Shown here: positions 27,207 through 35,933 of the stretch, in pieces | Layout: the number at the start of each line of letters is the position of its first letter | How positions within the stretch are numbered: position 1 is the stretch's first letter | Assembly: GCF_011299575.1 (NCBI RefSeq) | Contig: NZ_CP049863.1 | Coordinates: forward strand, 62,001-126,000 | Reading direction: 5' to 3' | Length of the DNA: 64,000 nt | Origin: Leucobacter viscericola | Lineage (GTDB): Bacteria; Actinomycetota; Actinomycetes; Actinomycetales; Microbacteriaceae | Made by a program: the position numbers and the translations under genes | Notes under the pieces: model-generated | Databases searched by the model: none | Told to the model about the DNA's origin: nothing | Seen by the model: the letters and a program-made list of their open reading frames with translations, nothing else

Positions 27207-28070
27207 CTAGGCGGCGATCGGGGTGGATCGGCGGATTGTAATGTCGCCGTGGCTCGTGCGCGCCGTTACCTCTACCGTTGCCCGTGCCTCGCCCGGGCCG
27301 CTCGCCTCGCCAAGCTCGTTGCGCACCCGACCGCTGGACGAGTTGAGGTCGAGCCAGGCAGCGGTTCCCTCGTGCACCCCCACGGCGAGTGCCCCGTTGG
27401 CGGTTCGCAGGGAGACCGAACCCCGAAGCGCGTCTTCTACGCGCAGGTTTCCGTTTGAAGACTTCAATTCCAGCTCACCAGACGATTGGCTCACCATCAT
27501 GTTGCCGTGTGCACTCTTCAGGCGAACTCGCCCGGAAACCTCGGATACATACACGTCACCGTTTGCCGTCTTCACGACGCCGTCTCCGGCGAGGCTGCCG
27601 ACGCGAAGCGTCCCGTTGCCAGTAGAAACGTCGACGGCCCCAGTTACCTGACCGATGTACGTGTCTCCGTGACCGGTGCGTGAGCGCAGGCTGGTGCAGC
27701 GGTCGATCCTGATCTCACCCTTGCCTGATCGCAGCTCGGCGGCGTCGAAGTCACCCTCGCAGCGCAGGTTTCCCATGCCGGAGCTTGCGGTGAGGTTGCT
27801 ACCACTTGGCATTCTGACGGTGACATCCACCGCGGCCCCAAAATCGAACCAGTTATACAGGTGGGCGGGCTTGAGGATCACCTGGAGGAGACCGTTCGAG
27901 AAATCGACCGTCATCTGATCCATCATTCGCTGGTCTGCACCTCGTCGAAATGACCTGGGCACAATTTCAACCGTGGTGTCTTGGCGATCCTCGGCGACGA
28001 CCAGAATGTTGGAGCGCGTCGACATGTCGATCATCGCGGTGATTGGGTTCGGGGTTGCAAACGTGTTCAT
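27207..28070 (-). CDS. DUF4097 family beta-helix-like protein
   Basis: 287 residues. From about residue 95 onward it is built of short beta repeats (SGMGNLRCEG, SGKGEIRID, TGHGDTYIG, TANGDVYVS, SAHGNMMV, SSNGNLRVE), about one per 20 residues, the DUF4097 pattern. No signal peptide or membrane segment is seen. Function is unknown. ATG 28070 shares ATGA with the stop of the ribbon-helix-helix gene and is preceded by AAAGG, so the two proteins are translationally coupled and probably act together. Confidence 0.85.
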   Translation of the reverse strand: MNTFATPNPITAMIDMSTRSNILVVAEDRQDTTVEIVPRSFRRGADQRMMDQMTVDFSNGLLQVILKPAHLYNWFDFGAAVDVTVRMPSGSNLTASSGMGNLRCEGDFDAAELRSGKGEIRIDRCTSLRSRTGHGDTYIGQVTGAVDVSTGNGTLRVGSLAGDGVVKTANGDVYVSEVSGRVRLKSAHGNMMVSQSSGELELKSSNGNLRVEDALRGSVSLRTANGALAVGVHEGTAAWLDLNSSSGRVRNELGEASGPGEARATVEVTARTSHGDITIRRSTPIAA

Positions 28071-28600
28071 GACTGTGCCCATCCTTTAAAGCTCTTGCGT
28101 GATTGTGCACTCCGGTGTTCCTGGCGAACACGGGGTGCGTGAATTGCTGCGGCGACCGCTTGAACGAGCCAGGCGTTCACGGAAATGCCCTGCCGGGCCG
28201 CGGCCTCGTCGACCTGGGTCTTGAGGTGGTCCGGGAGACGGAGGGTTGTGCGTGAGGTCGCGCCGTCGTCGGGTTCGGTCGCTGCAAATTCAGGAGCGTG
28301 AGTCGGCTCGGGATCACCTTCCGAGTCGTCGCGCTCGTTGTTCTCTGAAGCGGTCGATTCGGCTGCTGACACCACAAACTCGGGATCGCTGCCGCGCAGA
28401 CGAACCTCCACGGAGCCGGGAGAGAGCTCAAGCGTAATCTCACTTGCTGCATCGCTCAGGGCTTCAAGGAGTGCGAGTCGCACGCTTGACTCCAAAGGGG
28501 CAAGGAGTCGTTCGGCCACGATCCTGGCCTCTTCTCCACCCGCCTCGGCCGCGGTTTCCAGCTGTTGCTGGATGTTTCTGACGTACTGTTCAAGTTCCAT
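28067..28600 (-). CDS. Ribbon-helix-helix (Arc/HicB-like) regulator
   Basis: 177 residues. Residues ~1-80 are helical and include a DUF4097-partner-like region. An acidic disordered linker follows (~90-118). Residues ~120-155 form the ribbon-helix-helix (SRTTLRLPDHLKTQVDEAAA, then ISVNAWLVQA). The C-terminus is basic. Often labelled HicB antitoxin, but no HicA toxin is nearby, so a DNA-binding regulator of its own operon is more likely. ATG 28600 is chosen because -10 CATGAT sits 6 nt upstream (leaderless). An upstream in-frame ATG at 28630 lies inside the operator. Confidence 0.75.
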   Translation of the reverse strand: MELEQYVRNIQQQLETAAEAGGEEARIVAERLLAPLESSVRLALLEALSDAASEITLELSPGSVEVRLRGSDPEFVVSAAESTASENNERDDSEGDPEPTHAPEFAATEPDDGATSRTTLRLPDHLKTQVDEAAARQGISVNAWLVQAVAAAIHAPRVRQEHRSAQSRKSFKGWAQS

Positions 28601-28606
28601 GACATC

Positions 28607-28660
28607 ATCATGACACCATTGTGGTGTCACCGCAAGTCACTCGAGTGAAATTGTGACACC
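28607..28660 (-). promoter_or_regulatory. Promoter with RHH-type operator upstream of the DUF4097 operon
   Basis: On the minus strand, -35 TTGCGG (28635-28630) and -10 CATGAT (28612-28607) flank a 17-bp spacer. The inverted repeat TGACACC-ATTGT-GGTGTCA (28611-28629) fills that spacer. A third TGACACC half-site lies at 28654-28660, and a perfect palindrome TCACTCGAGTGA at 28637-28648. Self-repression by the ribbon-helix-helix protein is inferred. Confidence 0.7.
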
Positions 28661-28753
28661 ACCCGATTCGAAAGTGATCGGCGCGCTCGCGTATGGCGCA
28701 TGTTCCGTCTACTACGCTTAGAGCACTGAACCTCAATACCAATAGGAGCATTT

Positions 28754-29521
28754 GTGACTCAGACACTCGAATCAGGTAGCCTCGCAGGCCGCCGGGCCCT
28801 CGTTACCGGTTCGTCGCGCGGAATTGGCGCCGATACCGTACGTATGTTTGCTGAGGCAGGCGCCGATGTTGTTGTGAACTTCCGCAACAAGGCGCCGCGT
28901 GCCGAGAAACTTGCTGCGCAGTTGCGGGAGCTTGGTGTTCGGGCGCTCGTGCAGGGTGCTGACCTGACCGACCCCGAGTCTCTCGAAGCGATGATGGCTG
29001 CCATTCGCGAGGAGTTTGGCGGTCTCGACATTCTGGTGCTGAACGCTTCCGGCGGTATGGAAAGTGGCATGGGGGAGGACTATGCGCTGAAGCTCAATCG
29101 CGACGCTCAGCTCGCGGTGCTCGATGCGGCCCTGCCGCTGCTCGCCGAAGGCGCGCGGGTGGTCTTTGTGACGAGCCACCAGGCGCACTTCATTCGCACC
29201 ACCCCGACCATGCCCGAGTATGAGCCCGTTGCTCGCTCGAAGCGGGCCGGCGAAGATGCGCTGCGGGAGAGGATCCCCGAGCTTGCCGAGCGTGGCATTG
29301 AGTTTGTGGTGGTGTCTGGCGACATGATCGAGGGCACCGTTACCGCGACGCTGCTTGAGCGCGCGAACCCGGGTGCGATCGCGGAGCGCCGCGAGTCTGC
29401 CGGAAAGCTCTACAACGTGTCTGAGTTCGCGGCTGAGGTCGCGCGCGCGGCCGTTGAGCCGGTGCCCGCCGACAACACTCGCCTGATTGGTGATACCTCG
29501 AGTTTTGGTGGCGAGGGCTAG
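28754..29521 (+). CDS. SDR-family oxidoreductase with atypical active site
   Basis: 255 residues. Rossmann fold with TGSSRGIG (cofactor loop), NASGG in place of NNAG, and Ser in VTSHQAH. The usual YxxxK is not present: the lysine lies in PEYEPVARSK, with Val at the tyrosine position, so either the nearby Tyr substitutes or the enzyme is not a classical dehydrogenase. Substrate unknown. GTG start with AGGAG 6 nt upstream. Confidence 0.85.
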   Translation: MTQTLESGSLAGRRALVTGSSRGIGADTVRMFAEAGADVVVNFRNKAPRAEKLAAQLRELGVRALVQGADLTDPESLEAMMAAIREEFGGLDILVLNASGGMESGMGEDYALKLNRDAQLAVLDAALPLLAEGARVVFVTSHQAHFIRTTPTMPEYEPVARSKRAGEDALRERIPELAERGIEFVVVSGDMIEGTVTATLLERANPGAIAERRESAGKLYNVSEFAAEVARAAVEPVPADNTRLIGDTSSFGGEG

Positions 29522-29568
29522 TCGACAAGACTGGTTTCAGCTCTGCAAACTGATTGTTTCAGGCTTGT

Positions 29569-29634
29569 TTCGGGAGCCGGTGGCCTGCGGTTAAAGAATG
29601 CCTTTGCCGCAGAATCTTCGAACCGGCTCCCGAA
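29569..29634. repeat. Nested inverted repeat between the SDR gene and gltB
   Basis: Perfect 13-bp arms TTCGGGAGCCGGT (29569-29581) and ACCGGCTCCCGAA (29622-29634). Inside them TGCGG (29586-29590) pairs with CCGCA (29607-29611). It could fold into a terminator-like or regulatory structure. There is no U-tract. The remaining ~115 bp to gltB hold the probable promoter. Confidence 0.7.
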
Positions 29635-29694
29635 TTCGCCACATTCTCTGCATAAAGCCTAGCTATCGATTATTTCCACCGAATAAACGAGTGG

Positions 29695-29700
29695 TAAACT
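29695..29700 (+). promoter_or_regulatory. Candidate -10 of gltB
   Basis: GGTAAACT is a good -10 match and would give a leader of about 45 nt. Within it GACGTCCC (from 29726) could pair with GGGCGTC next to the start codon, near the RBS GAGAAAGGG. Confidence 0.4.
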
Positions 29701-29750
29701 CAAGGCCCTGAGCGGGGGCCACCGACGTCCCGTCGAGAGAAAGGGCGTCG

Positions 29751-32700
29751 ATGAGCGAGCATCAATCGAGCCGAAACAGCAACCCTGATTTCCCAAACGC
29801 CGTAGGTCTCTACGATCCGGCGAATGAAAAAGACGCCTGCGGTCTTGCCTCTGTTGTGTCACTCAAGGGCGAGCCCTCACACGAAATTATTGCGCTCGCT
29901 CTTGAAGCTCTCGAAAACCTCGAGCACCGCGGCGCGGTCGGCTCAGACGCTGGAACGGGAGACGGCGCCGGGATCCTGAGTGACCTCCCGGATCAGCTCA
30001 TTCGAGAAGAACTCCACGCGCAACAGCCCAGGCTGAAGCTGCCGGCACCCGGAAACTACGCCGCGGGCCTTGTCTTCCTACCCCAGGCCTCAACCGAGCG
30101 AAAAGCCGTAAAGTATCGCATCGCCGCAATCGCCTCTGAAGAGGGTCTTGAGGTGCTTGCCTGGCGACCCGTGGCTGTGCGGCCGGAAGTGCTTGGCGAA
30201 AGCGCACGGGCCGCGAGCCCCGTCATCGAACAGGTGGTTCTTGCGCCGCGCGGCAGCGATCCGATCGAAGCTGCCCAGATCACCTCGGTTCAGCTCGAAC
30301 GCCGCGCCTACCGCACCCGCAAGCGCGTCCAGCACGAGACCGGCTGCTATCTGCCGTCGCTCTCGGCCCGCACCATCGTGTACAAGGGCATGGTCACAAC
30401 ACTGCAGCTGCCCGGGTTCTACGAAGAACTTTCCGACGAGCGCTTCACCTCGCGCTTCGCGATCGTGCACTCGCGCTACTCGACCAACACCTTCCCGTCG
30501 TGGCACCTGGCGCAACCGCTGCGTCTGGTCGCGCACAACGGCGAGATCAACACCGTACGCGGCAACCGCAACTGGATGCGCGCCCGCGAGGCCCAGCTTG
30601 AATCCGAGGTGCTTGGGGATCTGCGCCCGCTGCAGCCCATTTGTTCAGAGGGCGGCAGCGACTCCGCGAGCTTCGATGAGGTGCTTGAGCTCTTGGTGAT
30701 GGCCGGTCGTTCGCTGCCGCACGCGCTCGCGATGATGGTGCCGGAGGCGTGGGAATCAGAAACGGGCTTGCATCCCGAACTCGTCGACTTTCTCGAGTAC
30801 CACTCGTTGGTCATGGAGCCGTGGGACGGCCCGGCCGCGATGATCGCCACCGATGGTAACGAACTCGTTGCGCTCCTCGATCGCAACGGCCTCCGCCCCG
30901 GTCGCTATCTCACCACCGCAGACGGCCTCATGGTCATCGCGAGCGAAACGGGTGTGCTCGACATCGCGCCCGAGCGTGTGACGCAGCGTGGCCGCCTGCA
31001 GCCGGGGCGCATGCTCGCGGTTGATCTCGCGACCGGCACAGTGCGCGACGACGAAGCGGTCAAGCACGAGCTGTCGCAGCTCGCCCCCTGGGGGGACTGG
31101 CTGCGCGAGGGCAGGATCCGGCTGAGCGATCTACCCGAGCGCGAGCACCTGGTGCACCCGCCCGCGTCAACGAGCCGCCGCCAGCGCACCTTCGGCTACA
31201 CAGAAGAGGAGCTGCGCCTGCTCATCACCCCGATGGCGCGCGACGGCATCGAACCGCTCGCGGCGATGGGCACCGACACCCCGATCGCGGTGCTCTCTGA
31301 CAGGCCACGGCTCGTCTTCGATTACTTTGTGCAGCAGTTTGCGCAGGTGACGAACCCACCGCTCGATGCACTGCGTGAAGAGCTCGTTACGAGCCTGCTC
31401 ACGGGCATCGGACCGCAGGCGAACCTGCTCACGGCGTCGGCGGACCACGCTCGCCAGGTGATCCTCGACTTTCCCGTCATCAACAACGATGCCCTGGCTC
31501 GAATTCAGCACTTCGGTGAGGATCCCGAGCGCGAGCGCGCCGTGACCATTCGGGGGCTGTACCCGGTCGATTTTGCCGCTAAGGGGCTCGCCGATCGCCT
31601 TGAGGCCATGTGCTGGGAAGCAAGCGCCGCCATCGAGGCGGGTGCCGAATTTGTGATCCTGTCGGATCGCGATTCCAACAAGGATCTTGCGCCCGTGCCA
31701 TCGCTGTTGGCCATCTCGGCCGTGCACCACCACCTGATTCGTGAGGGCCAGCGTATGCAGGTCGCCCTCATCGCGGAGGCGGGCGATGTGCGCGAGGTGC
31801 ACCACGTCGCCGCTCTCATCGGGTACGGCGCAGCCGCGGTGAACCCGTACCTGGCGATGGAAACCGCGGAGCTGCTCGTGCGCGACGGCTCGATCACGGG
31901 CGTCACCGCCGACGAAGCCGTCGCAAAACTGATCAAGGCACTTGGTAAGGGCATGCTCAAGGTAATGAGCAAGATGGGCATCTCGACCGTTGCCTCGTAC
32001 TGCGGCGCCCAGACCTTCGAAACGATCGGGCTCGCGCAAGACGTGGTGGACCGCTACTTCACCGGCACGACCTCGCGGCTCGGCGGTGTGGGCCTCGACG
32101 TGATCGCGACCGAGGTCGCCGCTAGGCACCGCGCTGCCTACCCCGACGATCCCGCGACCCTCGCGCACAAGCGCCTCGAAACCGGCGGTGAGTATCGCTG
32201 GCGCCGCGGCGAGGAACCCCACCTCTTCGATCCCGAGACGATCTACAAACTGCAGCACGCCACTCGCACCGCGCGCCGTGAGATCTTCACCGAATACACC
32301 GCGCGGGTCAATGAACAACAAGAGCGCCTCATGACCCTGCGTGGCCTCATGAAGTTTGCCCCGCAGCGGCCACCGGTGCCGCTCGACGAGGTCGAGCCGG
32401 TGGACACCATCGTGAAGCGCTTCGCCACGGGTGCCATGAGCTACGGCTCCATCTCCCTCGAAGCCCACCAGACGCTCGCGATCGCCATGAACCGCCTCGG
32501 CGGCAAGTCGAACACCGGCGAGGGTGGCGAAGAAGAGGAGCGCTTGCTCGATCCCGAGCGGCGCAGCGCGATCAAACAGGTCGCCTCGGGCCGCTTCGGC
32601 GTGACGAGCATGTACCTGACGCACGCCGACGAGATCCAGATCAAACTCGCGCAGGGTGCAAAGCCGGGCGAGGGAGGCCAGCTGCCCCCGGCAAAGATGT

Positions 32701-34382
32701 ACCCGTGGATCGCGCGCACCCGCCACGCGACCCCCGGGGTTGGACTCATCTCGCCGCCGCCGCACCACGACATCTACTCAATTGAAGATCTAAAGCAGCT
32801 CATCTTCGACCTCAAACGCGCCAACCCGAGCGCGCGCATCAGCACCAAGCTCGTCGCGCAGAGTGGGATCGGCCCCGTCGCCGCGGGAGTTGCCAAGGCG
32901 CTCTCCGACGTCATCCTGGTCTCCGGCCACGACGGTGGCACGGGCGCGAGCCCCATGAACTCGCTGAAGCACGCGGGTTCACCCTGGGAGCTCGGCCTCG
33001 CCGAGGCGCAGCAGACACTCATGCTGAACGGCTTGCGCGAGCGCGTCGTGCTGCAGGTCGACGGCCAGCTCAAGACGGGCCGCGACGTGGTGATCGCCAT
33101 GCTGCTCGGTGCGGAAGAGTTTGGCTTCGCGACGGCCCCGCTGGTCGTCTCCGGCTGCATCATGATGCGCGTCTGCCACCTCGACACATGCCCGGTTGGT
33201 GTCGCGACCCAGAACCCCGAACTGCGCGAGCGCTACACCGGCCAGGCCGAGCACGTCATCAACTTCTTCCGCTTTATTGCTGAAGAGGTGCGCGAACTGC
33301 TCGCCGAGCTTGGGTACCGCTCAATCGAAGAAGCCGTCGGCGACACGAAAGCCCTCGATATCGACGACGCGATTCGGCACTGGAAAGCCGAGGGCCTGGA
33401 TCTCACGCCGATCCTGCGCGGCCCGGTGTTTAACAACAGCGAACCGCGTCGCCACGGTCAAGAGCAAGACCACGAGCTGGCTACCCACTTCGACCAGCAA
33501 CTGCTGTCGATGGCCGCGGATGCCCTGGAGCGCCGCGATCCGGTGTTCGCTCAGCTGCCAATCCGCAACATCGACCGCGCGGTCGGCACCATGCTCGGGC
33601 ACGAGATCACCAAGCGCTTCGGTTCCGAGGGCCTCGCTCCCGGCACGGTTGACGTCACCCTGACTGGCTCGGCCGGCCAGTCGCTCGGCGCGTTCATTCC
33701 GCCGGGCCTCACGCTGCGCCTCATCGGCGATGCCAACGACTATGTCGGCAAAGGCCTCTCGGGTGGCGAGATTGTGGTGCGGCCCGACCCGCGCGCGGGC
33801 CACGGCTCAGCGGGCAACGTGATCGCGGGCAACGTGATCGGCTACGGTGCCACGAGCGGTTCGCTCTGGATCGCGGGGGTGGTCGGCGAGCGCTTCCTGG
33901 TGCGTGGCTCCGGCGCGACAGCAGTGGTCGAGGGCACCGGCGATCACGCGCTCGAGTACTTCACGGGTGGTTTTGCGTTGATCCTGGGCCCCACCGGCCG
34001 CAACATCGGCGCTGGAATGTCGGGTGGCGAGGCGGTGCTGCTCGACCTCGACCCCGCGAACATCAACGCGGCCGAGGTCGGTTCGGGATCGCTGACGCTA
34101 CAGTCGCTCACCGGCAAACTGCCGGCGCTCGAACAGAGCGCGCTGCGCGAGAAGGTCGTCGGGCTGCTGCAGCGGCACAGCGAGCAGACCGACTCCCAGC
34201 TGGCGGCGGGGCTCTTGGCTGAGATCGAGGCCGATCCCGAGCGCGCATTTGCTCGCTTCACGCGGCTGATTCCGCGTGACTACTCGCGGGTGCTCGACAT
34301 TCGGGTGCGCGCGAACGAGCGCGGCGCCGACCCCGACGGCGATCAGGTTTGGACTGAGATTTTGGAGGCGACCCATGGCTGA
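29751..34382 (+). CDS. gltB: Glutamate synthase (NADPH) large subunit
   Basis: 1543 residues, normal length. It makes two glutamates from 2-oxoglutarate and glutamine. The N-terminal class II amidotransferase starts at Cys30 (DACGLASVV) after a 29-residue propeptide that must be removed. A central linker domain follows. The FMN/synthase domain is around residues 850-1200, with 3Fe-4S cysteines in CIMMRVCHLDTC. The C-terminal beta-helix is glycine-rich. RBS GAGAAAGGG before ATG. gltD follows with an 8-nt overlap. Confidence 0.97.
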   Translation: MSEHQSSRNSNPDFPNAVGLYDPANEKDACGLASVVSLKGEPSHEIIALALEALENLEHRGAVGSDAGTGDGAGILSDLPDQLIREELHAQQPRLKLPAPGNYAAGLVFLPQASTERKAVKYRIAAIASEEGLEVLAWRPVAVRPEVLGESARAASPVIEQVVLAPRGSDPIEAAQITSVQLERRAYRTRKRVQHETGCYLPSLSARTIVYKGMVTTLQLPGFYEELSDERFTSRFAIVHSRYSTNTFPSWHLAQPLRLVAHNGEINTVRGNRNWMRAREAQLESEVLGDLRPLQPICSEGGSDSASFDEVLELLVMAGRSLPHALAMMVPEAWESETGLHPELVDFLEYHSLVMEPWDGPAAMIATDGNELVALLDRNGLRPGRYLTTADGLMVIASETGVLDIAPERVTQRGRLQPGRMLAVDLATGTVRDDEAVKHELSQLAPWGDWLREGRIRLSDLPEREHLVHPPASTSRRQRTFGYTEEELRLLITPMARDGIEPLAAMGTDTPIAVLSDRPRLVFDYFVQQFAQVTNPPLDALREELVTSLLTGIGPQANLLTASADHARQVILDFPVINNDALARIQHFGEDPERERAVTIRGLYPVDFAAKGLADRLEAMCWEASAAIEAGAEFVILSDRDSNKDLAPVPSLLAISAVHHHLIREGQRMQVALIAEAGDVREVHHVAALIGYGAAAVNPYLAMETAELLVRDGSITGVTADEAVAKLIKALGKGMLKVMSKMGISTVASYCGAQTFETIGLAQDVVDRYFTGTTSRLGGVGLDVIATEVAARHRAAYPDDPATLAHKRLETGGEYRWRRGEEPHLFDPETIYKLQHATRTARREIFTEYTARVNEQQERLMTLRGLMKFAPQRPPVPLDEVEPVDTIVKRFATGAMSYGSISLEAHQTLAIAMNRLGGKSNTGEGGEEEERLLDPERRSAIKQVASGRFGVTSMYLTHADEIQIKLAQGAKPGEGGQLPPAKMYPWIARTRHATPGVGLISPPPHHDIYSIEDLKQLIFDLKRANPSARISTKLVAQSGIGPVAAGVAKALSDVILVSGHDGGTGASPMNSLKHAGSPWELGLAEAQQTLMLNGLRERVVLQVDGQLKTGRDVVIAMLLGAEEFGFATAPLVVSGCIMMRVCHLDTCPVGVATQNPELRERYTGQAEHVINFFRFIAEEVRELLAELGYRSIEEAVGDTKALDIDDAIRHWKAEGLDLTPILRGPVFNNSEPRRHGQEQDHELATHFDQQLLSMAADALERRDPVFAQLPIRNIDRAVGTMLGHEITKRFGSEGLAPGTVDVTLTGSAGQSLGAFIPPGLTLRLIGDANDYVGKGLSGGEIVVRPDPRAGHGSAGNVIAGNVIGYGATSGSLWIAGVVGERFLVRGSGATAVVEGTGDHALEYFTGGFALILGPTGRNIGAGMSGGEAVLLDLDPANINAAEVGSGSLTLQSLTGKLPALEQSALREKVVGLLQRHSEQTDSQLAAGLLAEIEADPERAFARFTRLIPRDYSRVLDIRVRANERGADPDGDQVWTEILEATHG

Positions 34383-35841
34383 TGCGCGCGGATTTTTGAA
34401 GGTGCGCGAGCGCGAGCTTGCCCCGAAACGGCCGGTTGCTCTGCGGCTGCAGGACTGGCGTGACGTCGTGGATCCGGCGGATCCGACCGTTGTTGCCCGA
34501 CAAGCCTCGCGCTGCATGGACTGCGGTGTTGCGTTCTGTCACCAGGGCTGCCCACTCGGCAACCTGATCCCGGAGTGGAACGACCTCACCTATCGCGGTC
34601 GCGAGCGCGACGCGATCGAGCGGCTGCACGAGACCAATAACTTCCCGGAGTTCACCGGTCGTGCGTGCCCGGCTCCCTGCGAGTCGGCGTGTGTGCTCGG
34701 CATCAACCAGCCCGCGGTCACCATTAAGCAGATCGAAAACAGCATCATCGATCAGGCTTTCGCCAACGGCTGGGTGCAGCCGCAGCCGCCGTCTCGCCTC
34801 ACCGGTAAGACGGTCGCGGTGGTTGGATCGGGGCCGGCCGGTCTCGCCGCGGCGCAGCAGCTCACGCGCGCGGGCCACACTGTAGCCGTTTACGAACGCG
34901 ACGCTGAGCCGGGTGGACTGCTGCGTTACGGCATTCCCGACTTCAAACTGGAAAAAGAGCTCGTTGCGCGCCGCGTCGAGCAGCTGCGCGCCGAGGGCAC
35001 ACGCTTCCGTTGCGGTGTTGAGATCGGTGGCAGCGAGGCCGGGCGAGACATGAGCTGGGCAGAGCTGCGGCGCCGCTTCGACGCGGTGGTTGTTGCGACG
35101 GGCGCGACGATCCCGCGCGAACTGCCGCTGCCGGGTCGCGACCTCGCGGGTGTGATGCCCGCGATGGACTACCTCGTTGCCGCGAACCTGGTGCAGTCGG
35201 GCGCGGCAGAGTCAACTCCGTTTGACGCTGCTGGCAAACACGTCATCGTGATCGGGGGCGGCGACACCGGCTCCGACTGTGTCGGTACCGCGCACCGGCA
35301 GGGCGCGAAGTCGGTTACGAGCCTCGCGATCGGGCGGCAGCCGGGTGTCGAGCGGGCGGAGCATCAGCCGTGGCCCGTGCACCCGACGCTGTTTGAGGTG
35401 TCGAGTTCTCACGAGGAGGGTGGCGAGCGCAGTTATCTCGCCTCGACGGTTGAGTTTGTGGCGGGGGAGTCTGGTGAGGTGCGCGGCTTGCGTGTCGCCG
35501 AGACCGGCTTCGTTGATGGCCGCCGCGAGCCGACCCCCGGCACCGAACGGCTCATCAAAGCCGATCTGGTGCTCATTGCGATGGGATTCACCGGGCCCGA
35601 GCAGATCGAAGAGTCCGCGTTTGTGCTGCCGGTTGGGTCGCGCGGTGCCTTCGAGCGCGAGCGTGACTACTCGACCGACCTACCCGGAGTGTTTGTTGCT
35701 GGTGATGCCGGCCGCGGGCAGTCGCTCATCGTGTGGGCGATCGCCGAGGGGCGCGCCGCCGCGGCCTCGGTCGACGCGTATCTCACGGGGGAGACGGTAC
35801 TGCCGTCGCCCGTTACCGCTGACGCCAGGGCGTTCGCGTAA
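34375..35841 (+). CDS. gltD: Glutamate synthase small subunit
   Basis: 488 residues. It transfers electrons from NAD(P)H to GltB through FAD and two 4Fe-4S clusters. The N-terminal cluster cysteines are in CMDCGVAFCHQGCPLGN and CPAPCESACV, the FAD loop is VVGSGPAGLAAA, and the NADPH loop is VIGGGDTGSDCVG. ATG 34375 with TTTGGAGG upstream overlaps the end of gltB. The longer upstream reading lies inside gltB. Confidence 0.97.
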   Translation: MADARGFLKVRERELAPKRPVALRLQDWRDVVDPADPTVVARQASRCMDCGVAFCHQGCPLGNLIPEWNDLTYRGRERDAIERLHETNNFPEFTGRACPAPCESACVLGINQPAVTIKQIENSIIDQAFANGWVQPQPPSRLTGKTVAVVGSGPAGLAAAQQLTRAGHTVAVYERDAEPGGLLRYGIPDFKLEKELVARRVEQLRAEGTRFRCGVEIGGSEAGRDMSWAELRRRFDAVVVATGATIPRELPLPGRDLAGVMPAMDYLVAANLVQSGAAESTPFDAAGKHVIVIGGGDTGSDCVGTAHRQGAKSVTSLAIGRQPGVERAEHQPWPVHPTLFEVSSSHEEGGERSYLASTVEFVAGESGEVRGLRVAETGFVDGRREPTPGTERLIKADLVLIAMGFTGPEQIEESAFVLPVGSRGAFERERDYSTDLPGVFVAGDAGRGQSLIVWAIAEGRAAAASVDAYLTGETVLPSPVTADARAFA

Positions 35842-35866
35842 TCTCGGATCGTTGGGAATAGCGCGC

Positions 35867-35896
35867 GCCCGACACCGGTTGCTGTCAGTGTCGGGC
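35867..35896 (+). terminator. Possible terminator hairpin after gltD
   Basis: GCCCGACAC (35867-35875) pairs with GTGTCGGGC (35888-35896). There is no T-tract, so it may instead attenuate or protect the 3' end. Confidence 0.45.
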
Positions 35897-35933
35897 CGTG
35901 ACCCAGCGACCCCCGAGAAGTGAGGAACCAGCG

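Noticed and set aside
28067..28600. HicAB toxin-antitoxin system
   Set aside because: The RHH protein resembles HicB only in its DNA-binding part. There is no small HicA-like double-stranded-RNA-binding toxin beside it; the coupled partner is a DUF4097 protein.
29701..29750. Glutamine-responsive riboswitch upstream of gltB
   Set aside because: The leader is only about 45 nt, and I could not match a known glutamine-riboswitch core. Only a simple pairing next to the start codon is seen.
31167..32768. Long open frame of ~530 codons on the minus strand inside gltB (and similar long antisense frames at 6823-8523, 17682-19178)
   Set aside because: Arises from high-GC codon-position bias opposite a real gene; the residues are Arg/His-rich, low-quality sequence, with no RBS and no family-like motif. 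gltB, uppP/M20 and helY on the plus strand explain the DNA.
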